DNA of 64,000 nucleotides from Lysobacteraceae bacterium (GTDB lineage: Bacteria > Pseudomonadota > Gammaproteobacteria > Xanthomonadales > Ahniellaceae): positions 62,001 to 126,000 of the forward strand of contig JAJTHZ010000067.1 in NCBI GenBank assembly GCA_021299185.1. The letters run 5' to 3'. Every line of letters starts with the position of its first letter. The first letter of the stretch is position 1. The notes under the pieces were generated by a model. The model made no database searches. It saw only the letters and a program-made list of their open reading frames with translations, and was not told the origin of the DNA. Below, one piece after another: positions 26,341 to 35,337 of this stretch. The position numbers and the translations under genes were made by a program.

Positions 26341-27534
26341 TCAAGAGGCCTCGTCGCCCGCCAGCGGCACGTCGCGCGGCCGGCTTGCCGCATCACCGGG
26401 CTGCATCCCGCGCAGGGTGAGCCACAGCCCCGCGGCCGCCGCCGCGGCGGCGAACAGGAAGGCCGCACGACCGCCCCCGATGCCCCAGAACTGGCCGGCC
26501 AGCAGCGCGCCGGTGACGCCGCCGAGGCCGGACGACAGCCCGTAGAGCAGTCCCTGGCCTTGCCCGAGCAGGCGACCCGGGAACAGGCGCGCCGTGCGCT
26601 GCATGCCAGCGGAATGGAACAAACCGAAGGTCAGCGCGTGGCCGAGCTGCGCGATCGACAGCGCGATCGCCGAACCGGGCACCAGCGCGGTGGCGATGAA
26701 GCGCAGCACCGCGGCCACCATGCACCAGCGCATCAAGCGCACCGCGCCATGCCGCTCCAGCAGGCGCGCGGCGAACCAGAACATCACGATCTCGGCCAGC
26801 ACGCCGATCGCCCAGAACAGCCCCAGCGCGCCCTTGCTGTAGCCGGCCTCGGCGAGGTGCAGGGAGAAGAACACGTAGTATGGCCCGTGCGCGACCTGCA
26901 TCAGGAACCCGGCGCCGATCAGCGCGGCGACGCCCGGGCGGCGCAGGCTGCTGGCCAGCGACTCGCGCGGGCCGTCGTCGCGGTGCGCGGGGCCGTAGTC
27001 GTTGGCGAACGCGGCGATCAGCAGCAGGCCGAACATCGGCAGCATCACCCACGGCAGCCAGCCGATGCCGATGCGGTCGAACAGCGGCCCGAGCGCGGTC
27101 GCGGTCAGCAGGAAACCCACCGAACCCCACAGCCGGATGCGTCCGTAGCGATGCGGCGCCTCGGTGAGGTGCGACAGCGTGACCGCCTCGAACTGCGGCA
27201 TGATCGCGTTGTAGAAGAAGCTGAACGCCGCCATCACCGCCACCAGCGCGATCAGCGGCGCCTGCGGCCACAGAAAGCCGGCGAACGCCAGGACGGTGAG
27301 CGCCGCGCCGATCCGCAGCCAGTGGATCGGCCGCTTCGAGCTCAGCACCAGGTGGCCCCAGGCGCTGGGCGAGAGCACGCGCGTGCCGTACCACAACGAC
27401 ATCATCCCGCTGATCGCCACCGCCGACAGGCCCTGGTGGTCGAGCCACAGCGGGAAGTAGGGCGAGAACGCCCCGAGCGCCGCGAGGTAGAAGAAATAGA
27501 ACCCCGACAGGCGCAGCGTGGGGACCGGCGCCAT
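26341..27534 (-). CDS. MFS transporter (PPP / HcaT-NupG-like, MFS_1_like)
   Basis: An inner-membrane secondary transporter of 397 residues with twelve predicted transmembrane segments in two halves. The opening LSGFYFFYLAALGAFSPYFP and the YGRIRLWGSVGF segment are typical of the 3-phenylpropionate/MFS_1-like subfamily, where the R-x-R-x-W-G-S-x-G-F motif follows helix 4. The ATG at 27534 is the first start that places helix 1 at the N-terminus; frames open further upstream belong to the neighbouring gene. It sits 25 nt after the DUF2461 gene on the same strand, so the two may be co-transcribed. Substrate unknown. Confidence 0.87.
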   Translation of the reverse strand: MAPVPTLRLSGFYFFYLAALGAFSPYFPLWLDHQGLSAVAISGMMSLWYGTRVLSPSAWGHLVLSSKRPIHWLRIGAALTVLAFAGFLWPQAPLIALVAVMAAFSFFYNAIMPQFEAVTLSHLTEAPHRYGRIRLWGSVGFLLTATALGPLFDRIGIGWLPWVMLPMFGLLLIAAFANDYGPAHRDDGPRESLASSLRRPGVAALIGAGFLMQVAHGPYYVFFSLHLAEAGYSKGALGLFWAIGVLAEIVMFWFAARLLERHGAVRLMRWCMVAAVLRFIATALVPGSAIALSIAQLGHALTFGLFHSAGMQRTARLFPGRLLGQGQGLLYGLSSGLGGVTGALLAGQFWGIGGGRAAFLFAAAAAAAGLWLTLRGMQPGDAASRPRDVPLAGDEAS

Positions 27535-27559
27535 CAGCCCGCTGCCGCCGTCGCGCCGG

Positions 27560-28246
27560 TCAGAACGGCAGGTCCAGCGCGGCGCACAGATAGTCGACCA
27601 GCGGTGCGGTCGCCTTGAAGTGCGAGGCGAGCAGGTTCGGCAGGCGCGGCGAGCACATTTCGGCATCGTCGAGCGGCGCCACCACGCTGAAGCCCTTGCG
27701 CTTGAGGTCGTCGATCAGCGGGTGTGCCGGGTCGTAGCCGCGCGGTGCACGGCTGAGCGTTTCGCCCGCGAATGCGTAGCGCCGCGCGAACATCGGCGCG
27801 CGCGTCGCCGCCGTCCACGCCGCCGGGTTGTCGACGATGAAGTCACGGATGCGGCGCAGGGTCGGCGGCTCCGGATGCCACAGGCCCGCGCCGACGAAGC
27901 AGTTGCCGGGCTGCAGGTGGAGGTAGAACGACGGCGCCTCGATGTCGCGACCGCGCGCGTGGAAGAAACGCGCGCCCGACCACGTCTTGTATGGCGACTT
28001 GTCGCCGGAGAAGCGCGTGTCGCGCTGGATGCGGAACAGCGAGCCACCGACCAACCGGGGGTCGGCGCGGTAGTGCGCGCTGATCTTCGACAGCGGCGCG
28101 TCCATCGCCGCGATCACCGCCAGGAAGGGCTGCCGCACGTGGTCCTCGTAGCGCGCCTTGTGGGCGGCGAACCAGGCGCGGTCGTTGTGGCGCGCGAGTG
28201 CGCGCAGGAAGGTGAAGGCGGCGGGCGTGAAGCAGGCAGGCGTCAT
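27560..28246 (-). CDS. TIGR02453/DUF2461 family protein
   Basis: A 228-residue soluble protein of the widespread DUF2461 family. Signatures are the start FTPAAFTFLRALARHNDRAWF with ARYEDHVRQPF, the RIQRDTRFSGDKSPYKTW block and FYLHLQPGNCFVGAGLWHP. The biochemical role is not established; the fold resembles nucleic-acid or nucleotide-handling proteins only loosely. Its ATG overlaps the sbcB stop by 4 nt (ATGA), so it is translated with exonuclease I, which may hint at a DNA-related function. That link is inference. Confidence 0.88.
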   Translation of the reverse strand: MTPACFTPAAFTFLRALARHNDRAWFAAHKARYEDHVRQPFLAVIAAMDAPLSKISAHYRADPRLVGGSLFRIQRDTRFSGDKSPYKTWSGARFFHARGRDIEAPSFYLHLQPGNCFVGAGLWHPEPPTLRRIRDFIVDNPAAWTAATRAPMFARRYAFAGETLSRAPRGYDPAHPLIDDLKRKGFSVVAPLDDAEMCSPRLPNLLASHFKATAPLVDYLCAALDLPF

Positions 28247-29694
28247 GCGGCGAATTCGGCGGTGAGGGTGCGGCCCCAGTCGAGGTAGCGGTCGAGCAGG
28301 GCCTGTTGCGGGCCGCTGGCGCCGGCGCGCAGCGCGGCGATGCGGGCTTCATAGCTGGCAAGATCGAGCGTGCCGAGCGGGTCGCCGCCCAGCAGCCGGC
28401 GACGCCGCTGCTCGCGCCAGCGCGCGCGCTCCGGCGGCGACAGCGTATCGGGCCAGTTGGCGACGCGGTAGCGGAACAGCAGTTCGCGATAGCGCGGATC
28501 GGCGAACGGGAAGTCCTCCGTGCCGAGCCGTTCGGGCGGGGTGGCCCGCACGCGCCGCAGCAGCGGTCGGTCGCCATCGGGCAGGAAGCCGCCATACAGC
28601 GCGAGTTCCGGATCCGCGGCCGGGGCGCGATCGCGGCCCGCGGCGCCGAACACCGCGCGCACCTTGGCGGGCAGCCCTTCGGCCGCGCGGATCCGCTCCA
28701 GGTGGCGCTCGCAGGTGGCGACGTCGAGGCCGATGCGGGCGGTGTCGACGCCGGCCAGCGTGCGCAGCGGCGCCAGCGCCGGGCTGCGGTTGGCCTGCAC
28801 CAGTTTCAGCGGCACCCGCGCCAGGTCCTCCGGCAGGTCCTCGCGCGCGGTGAACACGCGGTCGGCCAGCGACTCGGCGTCGAGCGCGATCAGGTCGTCG
28901 GGCGGCACCGCGAGGTCGTAGACGATCACGCCGTTGCGGTTGACCGGATGCTCGGCCAACGGCACCACCATCGCCAGGCAGCCGCGCTGCGCGGGGTAAC
29001 GCTGCGAGGCGTGCAGCACCGGCGTCATGCCGACCCAGTCCAGCAACTCCATGGCGCGGCGCTTCTGGCGCAGGCCGAAGTGCCAGTCGAACAGGCGCGG
29101 CTGGCGCTGCTTGAGCTGGCGCGCCAGGGCGAGCGTCGCTTCGACGTCGCCGAGCGCGTCGTGCGCCTTGCGGTGGGCGAGGCCGTTGGCGCGCGCGAGG
29201 TCTTCGAGTCGGAAGCTCGGCGCGCCGTCCTCGCGCGACGGCCACTGCAGGCCGTCGGGGCGAAGCGCGTAGCACAGCCGCGCGAGGTCGATCAGGTCCC
29301 AGCGCGAGTTGCCGTGCTCCCACTCGCGCGCGTAGGGATCGAAGAAGTTGCGGTAAAGCAGGTGGCGGCTGAACTCGTCGTCGAAGCGGATCGAGTTCCA
29401 GCCGGCAGCGCAGGTGCCGGGCTCGGCCAGTTGCACGTGCACGGCTGCCGCGAACGCCGCTTCGGCGAGTCCGGTGGCCGCGAGCTCCTGCGGCACCAGG
29501 CCGGTGACGAGACCCGCCTCGGGGGAGGGCAGTCGATCGCGCGGCGGCGCGCACCAGAGCACCACCGGCTCGGCCACCGGCTCGAGGTCCATGCCCGTGC
29601 GCCACGCGGCGAACTGCAGCGGCCGGTCGCGCCGCGGATCCGCGCCGCTGGTTTCGTAGTCGTGCCAGAGGAAGGTCGCGTCGGACGCGGTCAT
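28243..29694 (-). CDS. sbcB: Exodeoxyribonuclease I
   Basis: A DEDD-family 3'-5' single-strand DNA exonuclease of 483 residues that acts in recombination and mismatch repair. The first acidic motif is WHDYETSGADP near residue 10. The second is in AAGWNSIRFDDEF, and the H-D-x-x-x-D motif is HDALGDVEAT. The SH3-like and C-terminal helical domains of ExoI follow (KRRAMELLDW..., then EDFPFADPRYRELLFRYRVANWP near the end). The ATG at 29694 gives the family start. It lies 53 nt downstream of the GGDEF/EAL gene. Confidence 0.95.
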   Translation of the reverse strand: MTASDATFLWHDYETSGADPRRDRPLQFAAWRTGMDLEPVAEPVVLWCAPPRDRLPSPEAGLVTGLVPQELAATGLAEAAFAAAVHVQLAEPGTCAAGWNSIRFDDEFSRHLLYRNFFDPYAREWEHGNSRWDLIDLARLCYALRPDGLQWPSREDGAPSFRLEDLARANGLAHRKAHDALGDVEATLALARQLKQRQPRLFDWHFGLRQKRRAMELLDWVGMTPVLHASQRYPAQRGCLAMVVPLAEHPVNRNGVIVYDLAVPPDDLIALDAESLADRVFTAREDLPEDLARVPLKLVQANRSPALAPLRTLAGVDTARIGLDVATCERHLERIRAAEGLPAKVRAVFGAAGRDRAPAADPELALYGGFLPDGDRPLLRRVRATPPERLGTEDFPFADPRYRELLFRYRVANWPDTLSPPERARWREQRRRRLLGGDPLGTLDLASYEARIAALRAGASGPQQALLDRYLDWGRTLTAEFAA

Positions 29695-29747
29695 CCGCGC
29701 AGTATCGCCGCGCGCGGCGCCCGCGCCAATGGGCGCGGGACGACGGA

Positions 29748-32315
29748 TCAGCGTGCCGCGCGCAGGGTGCCGCCGCCCAAGGTCGGCGGCGCCGTGCTGC
29801 CGGGCAGGTGCAGCATCGGCATCGCCACCGCGTGGCCTTGCGCGACGTCCACGCCGCAGGCCAGCAGCGCCGGCAGCGCGGCCGGGTTCTCGACGCACTC
29901 CGCGACCGTGCGCTTGCCGGCGGCGCGCGCGATCGCGGCGAGGCCGGAGATGATCGCCCGGTCCAGCGGATCGCCCGGCAGGCCCTGCACCAGGGAGCCG
30001 TCGATCTTGAGATAGTCGGCGTCGAGCGTGCGCAGGCTGCCCAGCGACGACAAGCCGCTGCCGAAGTCGTCGACCGCGAGCCCGCAACCCAGCGCGCGCA
30101 ACGCGGCCAGCGGCGCGCGCAGCGCCTCTTCGGCGGCCAGCGCGCCGGCCTCGCTGAGTTCGAACACCAGCGACGCGGCTTCCGCGTTGTGCTGTACCAG
30201 GCGATCGGTCACGAAGGCCACGAAACCGGGGCTCGCCAGCGCCTGCGCCGACAGGTTGATCGACAGCACGATCGGGCGCCCGGAGCGCGCCTCGCGCAGC
30301 GCGCGCAAGGCGCGATCCAGCACCCAGCGGTCGATCTCCGGCATCAGCCCGAAGCGTTCGGCCGACGGCAGGAAAGCCCCCGGCAGCACCAGGCTGCCGC
30401 CCGGTTCGCGCAACCGCAGCAGGACCTCGAACTTGGCGGGGCGATCGGGGTTGCGCGACAGTTGGCGCTCCCACAGGCCCGGTTCGCCCGGCGCCGGATC
30501 GTCCTCGATCGCCGCCAGCGGCACCATCGGCTGGAAGCACAGCACGAAGCGATCGGTGCGCAGCGCCTCCTCGAGGCGCGCCGACCAGCCGAGGTCGAGG
30601 TCCATCGCCGCGCGCCCGCCGCTGTCCTCGCGGTAGACGTGTGCCTGGTTGCGCCCGGCGTTCTTGGCCAGGTGCAGCGCGATGTCGGCGGCCGCCATCG
30701 CGTCGCCTGCCGACGCGGTGGCGCTGTCGATCGCCGCCACGCCGATCGACACCGTGACCCGGTAGGTCTTGCCGCCGTAGACGAACGGCGCGCGGGTGAG
30801 CGCGCGGCGGAAGCCTTCGGCCAGCGTGGCCGCCTCGCCGCGCGGCACGTTGCGCAGGATCAGCGCGTACTCGTCGCCGCCCATGCGCGCGAGGTGGTCG
30901 CTGCCGCGCAGGCGCGACTTCAGGCGCATCGACACCTCGACCAGCAGCTGGTCGCCGGCGGTGTGGCCCGCGGTGTCGTTGATGTACTTGAAGCGGTCGA
31001 GGTCGACGAACAGCACCAGCGAGGACTGGTCGGTGCGCTTGAGCCGCGCGATCTCCTGCTCGAGCTGGGCCTCGAACCACGCGCGGTTGTGCAGCTTGGT
31101 CAGCGCGTCGTGCTCAGCCTGCCAGCGCAGCTCCTCTTCCAGCAGGCGCCGCGCGGACACGTCGCGGAAGGCGACCACCGACCCGCGGCGCTCGCCGTCG
31201 ACCGAAAGTGGGTAGACCGTGCACTCCACCGGCACCGCGCGGCGACCGGCGGTCCAGAACGTGGTCTGCCAGGCCGGCACCGCGTTGCCGCTGGCGTAGG
31301 CCTGGACCAGGAACGAGGCCGCGCGCGGCATCGCCGTGCCATCCTCGAATGCATGGTGGAAGGCCTCGAAGGCGTCGCGGCCGACCAGGTCGCACGGCGC
31401 CGCGAGGCCGAGGATGTCGAGCGCGGCGGGGTTGACGAAGGTGATCCGGCCTTCGGTGTCGACGCCGTATACGCCGTCGCCGACCGACGACAGGATTCCC
31501 TCCAGCCGGCGCCGCTCGGCGTCGATCGCCTTGCGGTCGGCGATGGTGCGCGACAGCGAGGCCACGCGCGCCAGGAACAGTTCGCGCGCCTCGCTCTTGA
31601 ACAGGCACTCGACCGCGCCGGCGGCGAGCGATTCGGTGATCACCGCATCCGAGTACGTGCCGGTGATGGTCGCGCACAGGATGTGCGCGGTGGACGGATC
31701 GGCGCGCAGCGCGGCGATCAGGCCCGTGCCGAGCATGCCGGGCATCAGATAGTCGACCACCACGATGTCGAACGGCTCGCGGCGCGCGAGGGCGAGCCCC
31801 GCGTCGGCATTCGGGGCGACCTGGACCTGGTAGCCGTGCTTGTGCAGCAGGCGCGAGAACGCGAGGCGCACGGTCGCCGAATCGTCGACCAGCAGGATGC
31901 GCATGGCGCCGCCGTCCACCCGCGGCGCGGGTACGCTGGCCGGACGCAGCAGCTGGTCGAGCGCCTCCGGGGCCTCGATGTAGTCGGACCAGGGCAGCAG
32001 CGAGGTGCGCGGCCGCGTCATGCGCCAGTTCATCGCCCCCGCGCTGCCGGAATCGGACAGCACGAGCACGGGCAGGTGCTCGAAACGGTCGGCGTGCAGC
32101 AGGCCGAACACGTCCTCGACCACGCCGTCCACGTGTTCCGGCCAGCCGACCAGGACCGCGCTGTAACCACCGGCCGTGTCCACGCTGCGCGCGAGCACGC
32201 CGTAGGCGTCATCGAGCGACGCCAGCGCGGTGACCGCATAGCCACGCTCCGCCAGCAGCGCGGACAAGGCGCGCCGCCGGGTCTGGGAGGACTCGGCCAG
32301 CAGGACGGGCTTCAA
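29748..32315 (-). CDS. Two-receiver PAS-GGDEF-EAL cyclic-di-GMP signalling protein
   Basis: An 855-residue cytoplasmic signalling protein. Residues 1-125 resemble a receiver domain whose phospho-acceptor is lost (VLVGW where Asp is expected). Residues 138-258 are an intact receiver with Asp188 (VVVDYLMPG) and Lys240. A PAS domain covers about 272-390. GGDEF: 400-560, with GGDEY at 479-483 and an inhibitory-site RGSD at 470-473. EAL: 580-840, with E630VL, N687, E719, D749-D750, K770 and E806, so the metal and catalytic residues are kept. Both synthesis and hydrolysis of c-di-GMP look possible. It follows a PhnD-like binding protein by 187 nt on the same strand, a possible sensory partner. Confidence 0.93.
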   Translation of the reverse strand: MKPVLLAESSQTRRRALSALLAERGYAVTALASLDDAYGVLARSVDTAGGYSAVLVGWPEHVDGVVEDVFGLLHADRFEHLPVLVLSDSGSAGAMNWRMTRPRTSLLPWSDYIEAPEALDQLLRPASVPAPRVDGGAMRILLVDDSATVRLAFSRLLHKHGYQVQVAPNADAGLALARREPFDIVVVDYLMPGMLGTGLIAALRADPSTAHILCATITGTYSDAVITESLAAGAVECLFKSEARELFLARVASLSRTIADRKAIDAERRRLEGILSSVGDGVYGVDTEGRITFVNPAALDILGLAAPCDLVGRDAFEAFHHAFEDGTAMPRAASFLVQAYASGNAVPAWQTTFWTAGRRAVPVECTVYPLSVDGERRGSVVAFRDVSARRLLEEELRWQAEHDALTKLHNRAWFEAQLEQEIARLKRTDQSSLVLFVDLDRFKYINDTAGHTAGDQLLVEVSMRLKSRLRGSDHLARMGGDEYALILRNVPRGEAATLAEGFRRALTRAPFVYGGKTYRVTVSIGVAAIDSATASAGDAMAAADIALHLAKNAGRNQAHVYREDSGGRAAMDLDLGWSARLEEALRTDRFVLCFQPMVPLAAIEDDPAPGEPGLWERQLSRNPDRPAKFEVLLRLREPGGSLVLPGAFLPSAERFGLMPEIDRWVLDRALRALREARSGRPIVLSINLSAQALASPGFVAFVTDRLVQHNAEAASLVFELSEAGALAAEEALRAPLAALRALGCGLAVDDFGSGLSSLGSLRTLDADYLKIDGSLVQGLPGDPLDRAIISGLAAIARAAGKRTVAECVENPAALPALLACGVDVAQGHAVAMPMLHLPGSTAPPTLGGGTLRAAR

Positions 32316-32502
32316 GTGGATTTCCCCTGGTCACGCGCCGCACGCAGCGCGTCGGATACAGAGGCTAACGGCGCGACCGCGGCGCGCCAAGGCGGAAAAG
32401 GCGCCGCCCGGTCACCCGGGACCGCCGATCGACCCACCGTTACAGAGTTTCACGCCATGGGCGGTCGCGGCGCTGCCGGCGTCGCCGCGCCGCCGGCCCG
32501 GC

Positions 32503-33336
32503 TCACTGGTAGCCGTAGAACTCGCGCAGCATCTGTTCGGCACCGCGATACTCGGCGGCGCTGGCTTCCTCGAAGCGCGTGATGCCGAGTTCGTTCAGCA
32601 CTTCGTACACCGACGGGTCTTCGTGCAACTTGAGCAGGGCGGTCTTGATGTCGGCCTTGATCTGCGGATCGAGGCCGGACGACGCGGACAGCGCGATGCC
32701 CGGGAACTCGCGCGAGGTGCGCAGCGGGATCAGGTTGGGGTACTGCGCCTGCAGCCAGGTCGGCACGATCGTCGCGTCCGCCTCGCCGGCGAACACGATT
32801 TCCACGCCGTCGCGCCAGGACGACGCCGACGACAGGATGTTGGGCTGCGACACCGGGTTGGGGAAGAATTCCAGCAGCAAGGCGAAGCCCAGGCTGGGGC
32901 TCGGCATGGTCACGATGTTGCGGCCGTACAGCGACTCCAGCGTGGGGTTCTCCAGGGTGTCGCCGGCCAGCAGGGTGTAGCTGGTCGGTTCCGCGGTGCG
33001 GACCAGCGGCTCGGCGCCGAAGCGCTGCACGCGGTAGTCGGTGATCGGCGGCTCGGCGAGCATCAGGTCGACGGCCGCGTTCTGGCGCACGTCGCGCCAG
33101 AAGAAGTGGTAATTGCGCGGCGTGACCAGTTCGATCCGGTGGCCGGTGGCGGTGCCGAGGTAACTGATCAGCGGCGCGTAGACCTCCGCCGCGCGCTCCG
33201 GCGTGTAGAAGGGCTCGACCAACATCTTCAGGTCGGCCGCGCGCGCCGGGGCGACCACCGTCGCCCAGCCCAAGAGTGTGACAGCCAAGGCGCCGAAAAT
33301 CCGTGGCCAGACAAGGACTCGCGTGATCTTCTTCAT
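32503..33336 (-). CDS. PhnD-like periplasmic substrate-binding protein
   Basis: A 277-residue periplasmic type 2 binding protein. The Sec signal peptide is MKKITRVLVWPRIFGALAVT through APARA. The mature part reads as a phosphate/phosphite/phosphonate-type (PhnD/PtxB) domain: YTPERAAEVYAPLISYLGTATGHRIEL, then the VDLMLAEPPITDYRVQRF region and SLGFALLLEFFPNP. No ABC permease or ATPase is adjacent. The neighbour is the GGDEF/EAL protein, which fits solitary PhnD-like proteins that feed signalling proteins rather than uptake. Ligand unknown. The start is the ATG that begins the signal peptide. Confidence 0.82.
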   Translation of the reverse strand: MKKITRVLVWPRIFGALAVTLLGWATVVAPARAADLKMLVEPFYTPERAAEVYAPLISYLGTATGHRIELVTPRNYHFFWRDVRQNAAVDLMLAEPPITDYRVQRFGAEPLVRTAEPTSYTLLAGDTLENPTLESLYGRNIVTMPSPSLGFALLLEFFPNPVSQPNILSSASSWRDGVEIVFAGEADATIVPTWLQAQYPNLIPLRTSREFPGIALSASSGLDPQIKADIKTALLKLHEDPSVYEVLNELGITRFEEASAAEYRGAEQMLREFYGYQ

Positions 33337-33358
33337 GTAGCCTCCCCTGAGGCTGCCG

Positions 33359-34300
33359 CTATAGCATTTTCGCCGCGTCGGCGCCAGCGCCGGGCAGGGG
33401 ATCGAAGCGGGCGACGGCCTCGCCCTGGCGCAGCTGGGCCGGCGCGTCCTCGCGCGCGACCAGCAGCAGGGCGACGCCGGCGGGCGTCATGGCGGCCTGC
33501 ACGGTTTCGGCCATCGTCTCTCCGCCGGGCGCCGCGTCATCGGCGAGCCAGCGCGAGCCAGGCGCCGGCAGGGCGCCGCCCGCAGGCAGCCAGCCGACCC
33601 GGGGACCGCGCTTGTTGCGGCCCAGGAAATGGGTGCGCGCGACGATCTCCTGGCCCGGGTAGCACCCCTTGCCGGTGCTGAAGGCCGCCACCCGCTGCAA
33701 CGCGAGCGCGTGCGCGGTGAAGGCATCGACCGCGGCGTCCTCGATCCGCGGCAGCGCGTCGAGCACGTCGAACGCGCGCCACGCCTCGGCGGCCGAGCGG
33801 TCGATCGGTGCTGCGTCACCCGCCGGGACCGATGCGATATCGAGCCAGCGTCCGCCGACACCGCCCAAGGCCAGCCGCCAGCCGTCGGGCCGGTCGGCGA
33901 GGGCGCCGGAGGCATGCGGCACGGGCGTGGGCGGACCGCCGGCATGGCCTTCCAATGTGAAGGGCGCGGCAGACAAGGCGACCTTGCGGCGCAGGACGAA
34001 GCGCTGCAGCGCGGCCAGCAGCGCATCGCGCCGCGACACCGGCACGATCCACAGCAGGCGCTGGTCGGTCGGGCGCAGCAGGGGACCGAAGCCCAGCACG
34101 CGGCCCTGCGGGGACAGCAGGGCCGCCCACATCCAGTGCGCCACCGGCAGCGTGGCGACGTCGGCGGCCAGTTGCGCCTGCGCGAAGGGCACCGCGTCCG
34201 GCCCGTCGAAGGCGAGCACCGCCAGGTCGTCGAGCACGCCCGGAAGGGCGCCCTGCAGGCGCGAAATTCGCGTGTTCGACGTTTCGCTTGCTTGTTTCAT
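33359..34300 (-). CDS. ygfZ: Folate-binding protein YgfZ (tRNA-modifying GcvT-like)
   Basis: A 313-residue GcvT-like protein that helps maintain Fe-S enzymes such as MiaB, using a folate. The diagnostic K-G-C-Y-x-G-Q-E motif is present as STGKGCYPGQEIVARTHFLG. The N-terminal half (LLSPQGRVLGFGPLLRP) matches the folate-binding fold. The ATG at 34300 is preferred over an upstream extension, which would run into the divergent gene. It is divergent from the SDHAF4-like gene, with only 42 nt between start codons, an apt location beside Fe-S succinate dehydrogenase. Confidence 0.92.
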   Translation of the reverse strand: MKQASETSNTRISRLQGALPGVLDDLAVLAFDGPDAVPFAQAQLAADVATLPVAHWMWAALLSPQGRVLGFGPLLRPTDQRLLWIVPVSRRDALLAALQRFVLRRKVALSAAPFTLEGHAGGPPTPVPHASGALADRPDGWRLALGGVGGRWLDIASVPAGDAAPIDRSAAEAWRAFDVLDALPRIEDAAVDAFTAHALALQRVAAFSTGKGCYPGQEIVARTHFLGRNKRGPRVGWLPAGGALPAPGSRWLADDAAPGGETMAETVQAAMTPAGVALLLVAREDAPAQLRQGEAVARFDPLPGAGADAAKML

Positions 34301-34342
34301 CACGGCCCGGCGCGATAACCTTCCGCCGCTTTGGAGGACCCG

Positions 34343-34507
34343 ATGATAAGCGAGTCGAACACGCAGCCCGCACCCGCGCCCCAGGCGCCGCGGACCGATG
34401 GCGACTCGGTCGGCGTCCGACCGGAGAAAGAAGTGGGCGGCCGCCCCGGTCCCGATCCGACGCGCTACGGCGACTGGGAAAAGAACGGCCGCTGTATCGA
34501 TTTCTGA
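34343..34507 (+). CDS. DUF1674 / SDHAF4-like succinate dehydrogenase assembly factor
   Basis: A 54-residue protein. The C-terminal motif GGRPGPDPTRYGDWEKNGRC followed by IDF is the conserved signature of DUF1674, the bacterial counterpart of eukaryotic SDHAF4 (Sdh8), which binds flavinylated SdhA before it joins SdhB. The N-terminal 30 residues are Pro/Ala/Glu-rich and probably disordered. GGAGG lies 5 nt before the ATG at 34343. It sits 39 nt ahead of sdhC, so its location fits the assembly role. It is short enough to be missed by automated calling. Confidence 0.88.
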   Translation: MISESNTQPAPAPQAPRTDGDSVGVRPEKEVGGRPGPDPTRYGDWEKNGRCIDF

Positions 34508-34546
34508 CGGCGTCGAGCCCGGCGCCCGCCGCACGAGGTCCACGGA

Positions 34547-34960
34547 ATGAGCAGCTCGCCATCCGGCAGCAAGCGTCCCCTGTCACCCTTCATGATCGGG
34601 CCGTACTACCGGCCGCAACTGACCTCCACGCTGTCCATCCTGCATCGCATCACGGGCGTTGCCCTGAGCGCGGGCGCGCTGGGCTTCGCCTGGTGGCTGC
34701 TCGCCACCGCGGCGGGGCCCCACCAGCACGTGGTGTTCGACAACTTCATCCGCAGCCTGCCCGGCACCGTGCTGCTCCTGCTGGTCGTGTTCTCGCTCGT
34801 CTACCACTGGCTCAACGGCCTGCGCCACCTGCTGTGGGACGCCGGCTGGGGGCTCGAGATCCCGCGTGCCTACGCCACCGGCTGGGTGGTGGTGGCGCTG
34901 TCGGGCGTGCTCACCGCGGGCATCGGCTGGGCGATGATCGCCACGCGGGGTGCGGCATGA
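34547..34960 (+). CDS. sdhC: Succinate dehydrogenase cytochrome b556 subunit SdhC
   Basis: A 137-residue inner-membrane subunit of complex II with three transmembrane helices. The opening RPLSPFMIGPYYRPQLTSTL with SILHRITGVAL is the SdhC signature; the Ser and Arg of this segment line the quinone site. The haem-ligand His lies in the second helix region (LVYHWLNGLRHLLWD). The start has a typical position 39 nt after the SDHAF4-like gene. sdhD overlaps its stop by 4 nt. Confidence 0.94.
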   Translation: MSSSPSGSKRPLSPFMIGPYYRPQLTSTLSILHRITGVALSAGALGFAWWLLATAAGPHQHVVFDNFIRSLPGTVLLLLVVFSLVYHWLNGLRHLLWDAGWGLEIPRAYATGWVVVALSGVLTAGIGWAMIATRGAA

Positions 34961-35331
34961 GCCTGCGCCATCCGCTCGCCCGCGTGCGCGGGCTCGGGTC
35001 CGCGAAGGAAGGCACCGGGCACTGGGTCGCGCAGCGCATCACCGCGGTCGCGCTGATGCCGCTGGCGGTGTGGTTCCTGGTCTGCGCGTTCGGGCTCGGC
35101 AGCTACGCCGACGCGCGCGCGTTTCTGGCCCAGCCGCTCAACGCGGTCCTCACCGCGGCGCTCGTATTCTGCATCTTCCACCACGCGCAGCTCGGCCTGC
35201 AGGTGGTGATCGAGGACTACGTGCACCTGCGCTGGCTGGAGATCGTGCTGCAAGTGGTGGTCAAGTTCACCGCCTTCCTCGCCGGGCTGGCCAGCCTGCT
35301 GGCCATCGTGCGCATCGTGCTCGGGACCTGA
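34957..35331 (+). CDS. sdhD: Succinate dehydrogenase hydrophobic anchor subunit SdhD
   Basis: A 124-residue membrane anchor with three helices. The start MSLRHPLARVRGLGSAKEGT and GHWVAQRITAVALMPLAVW match the SdhD family, whose 'S-A-K-E-G-x-x-H-W' motif contacts quinone and SdhB. The second-helix histidines (FHHAQLGLQVVIEDYVH) include the haem b ligand and the Asp-Tyr pair of the quinone site. ATGA overlap with sdhC shows coupling. Confidence 0.94.
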   Translation: MSLRHPLARVRGLGSAKEGTGHWVAQRITAVALMPLAVWFLVCAFGLGSYADARAFLAQPLNAVLTAALVFCIFHHAQLGLQVVIEDYVHLRWLEIVLQVVVKFTAFLAGLASLLAIVRIVLGT

Positions 35332-35337
35332 TCCAGC

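Noticed and set aside
23426-26344. A 972-codon minus-strand frame opposite the TonB-dependent receptor
   Set aside because: Shadow frame with no recognisable domain; the receptor has signal peptide, plug and C-terminal Phe.
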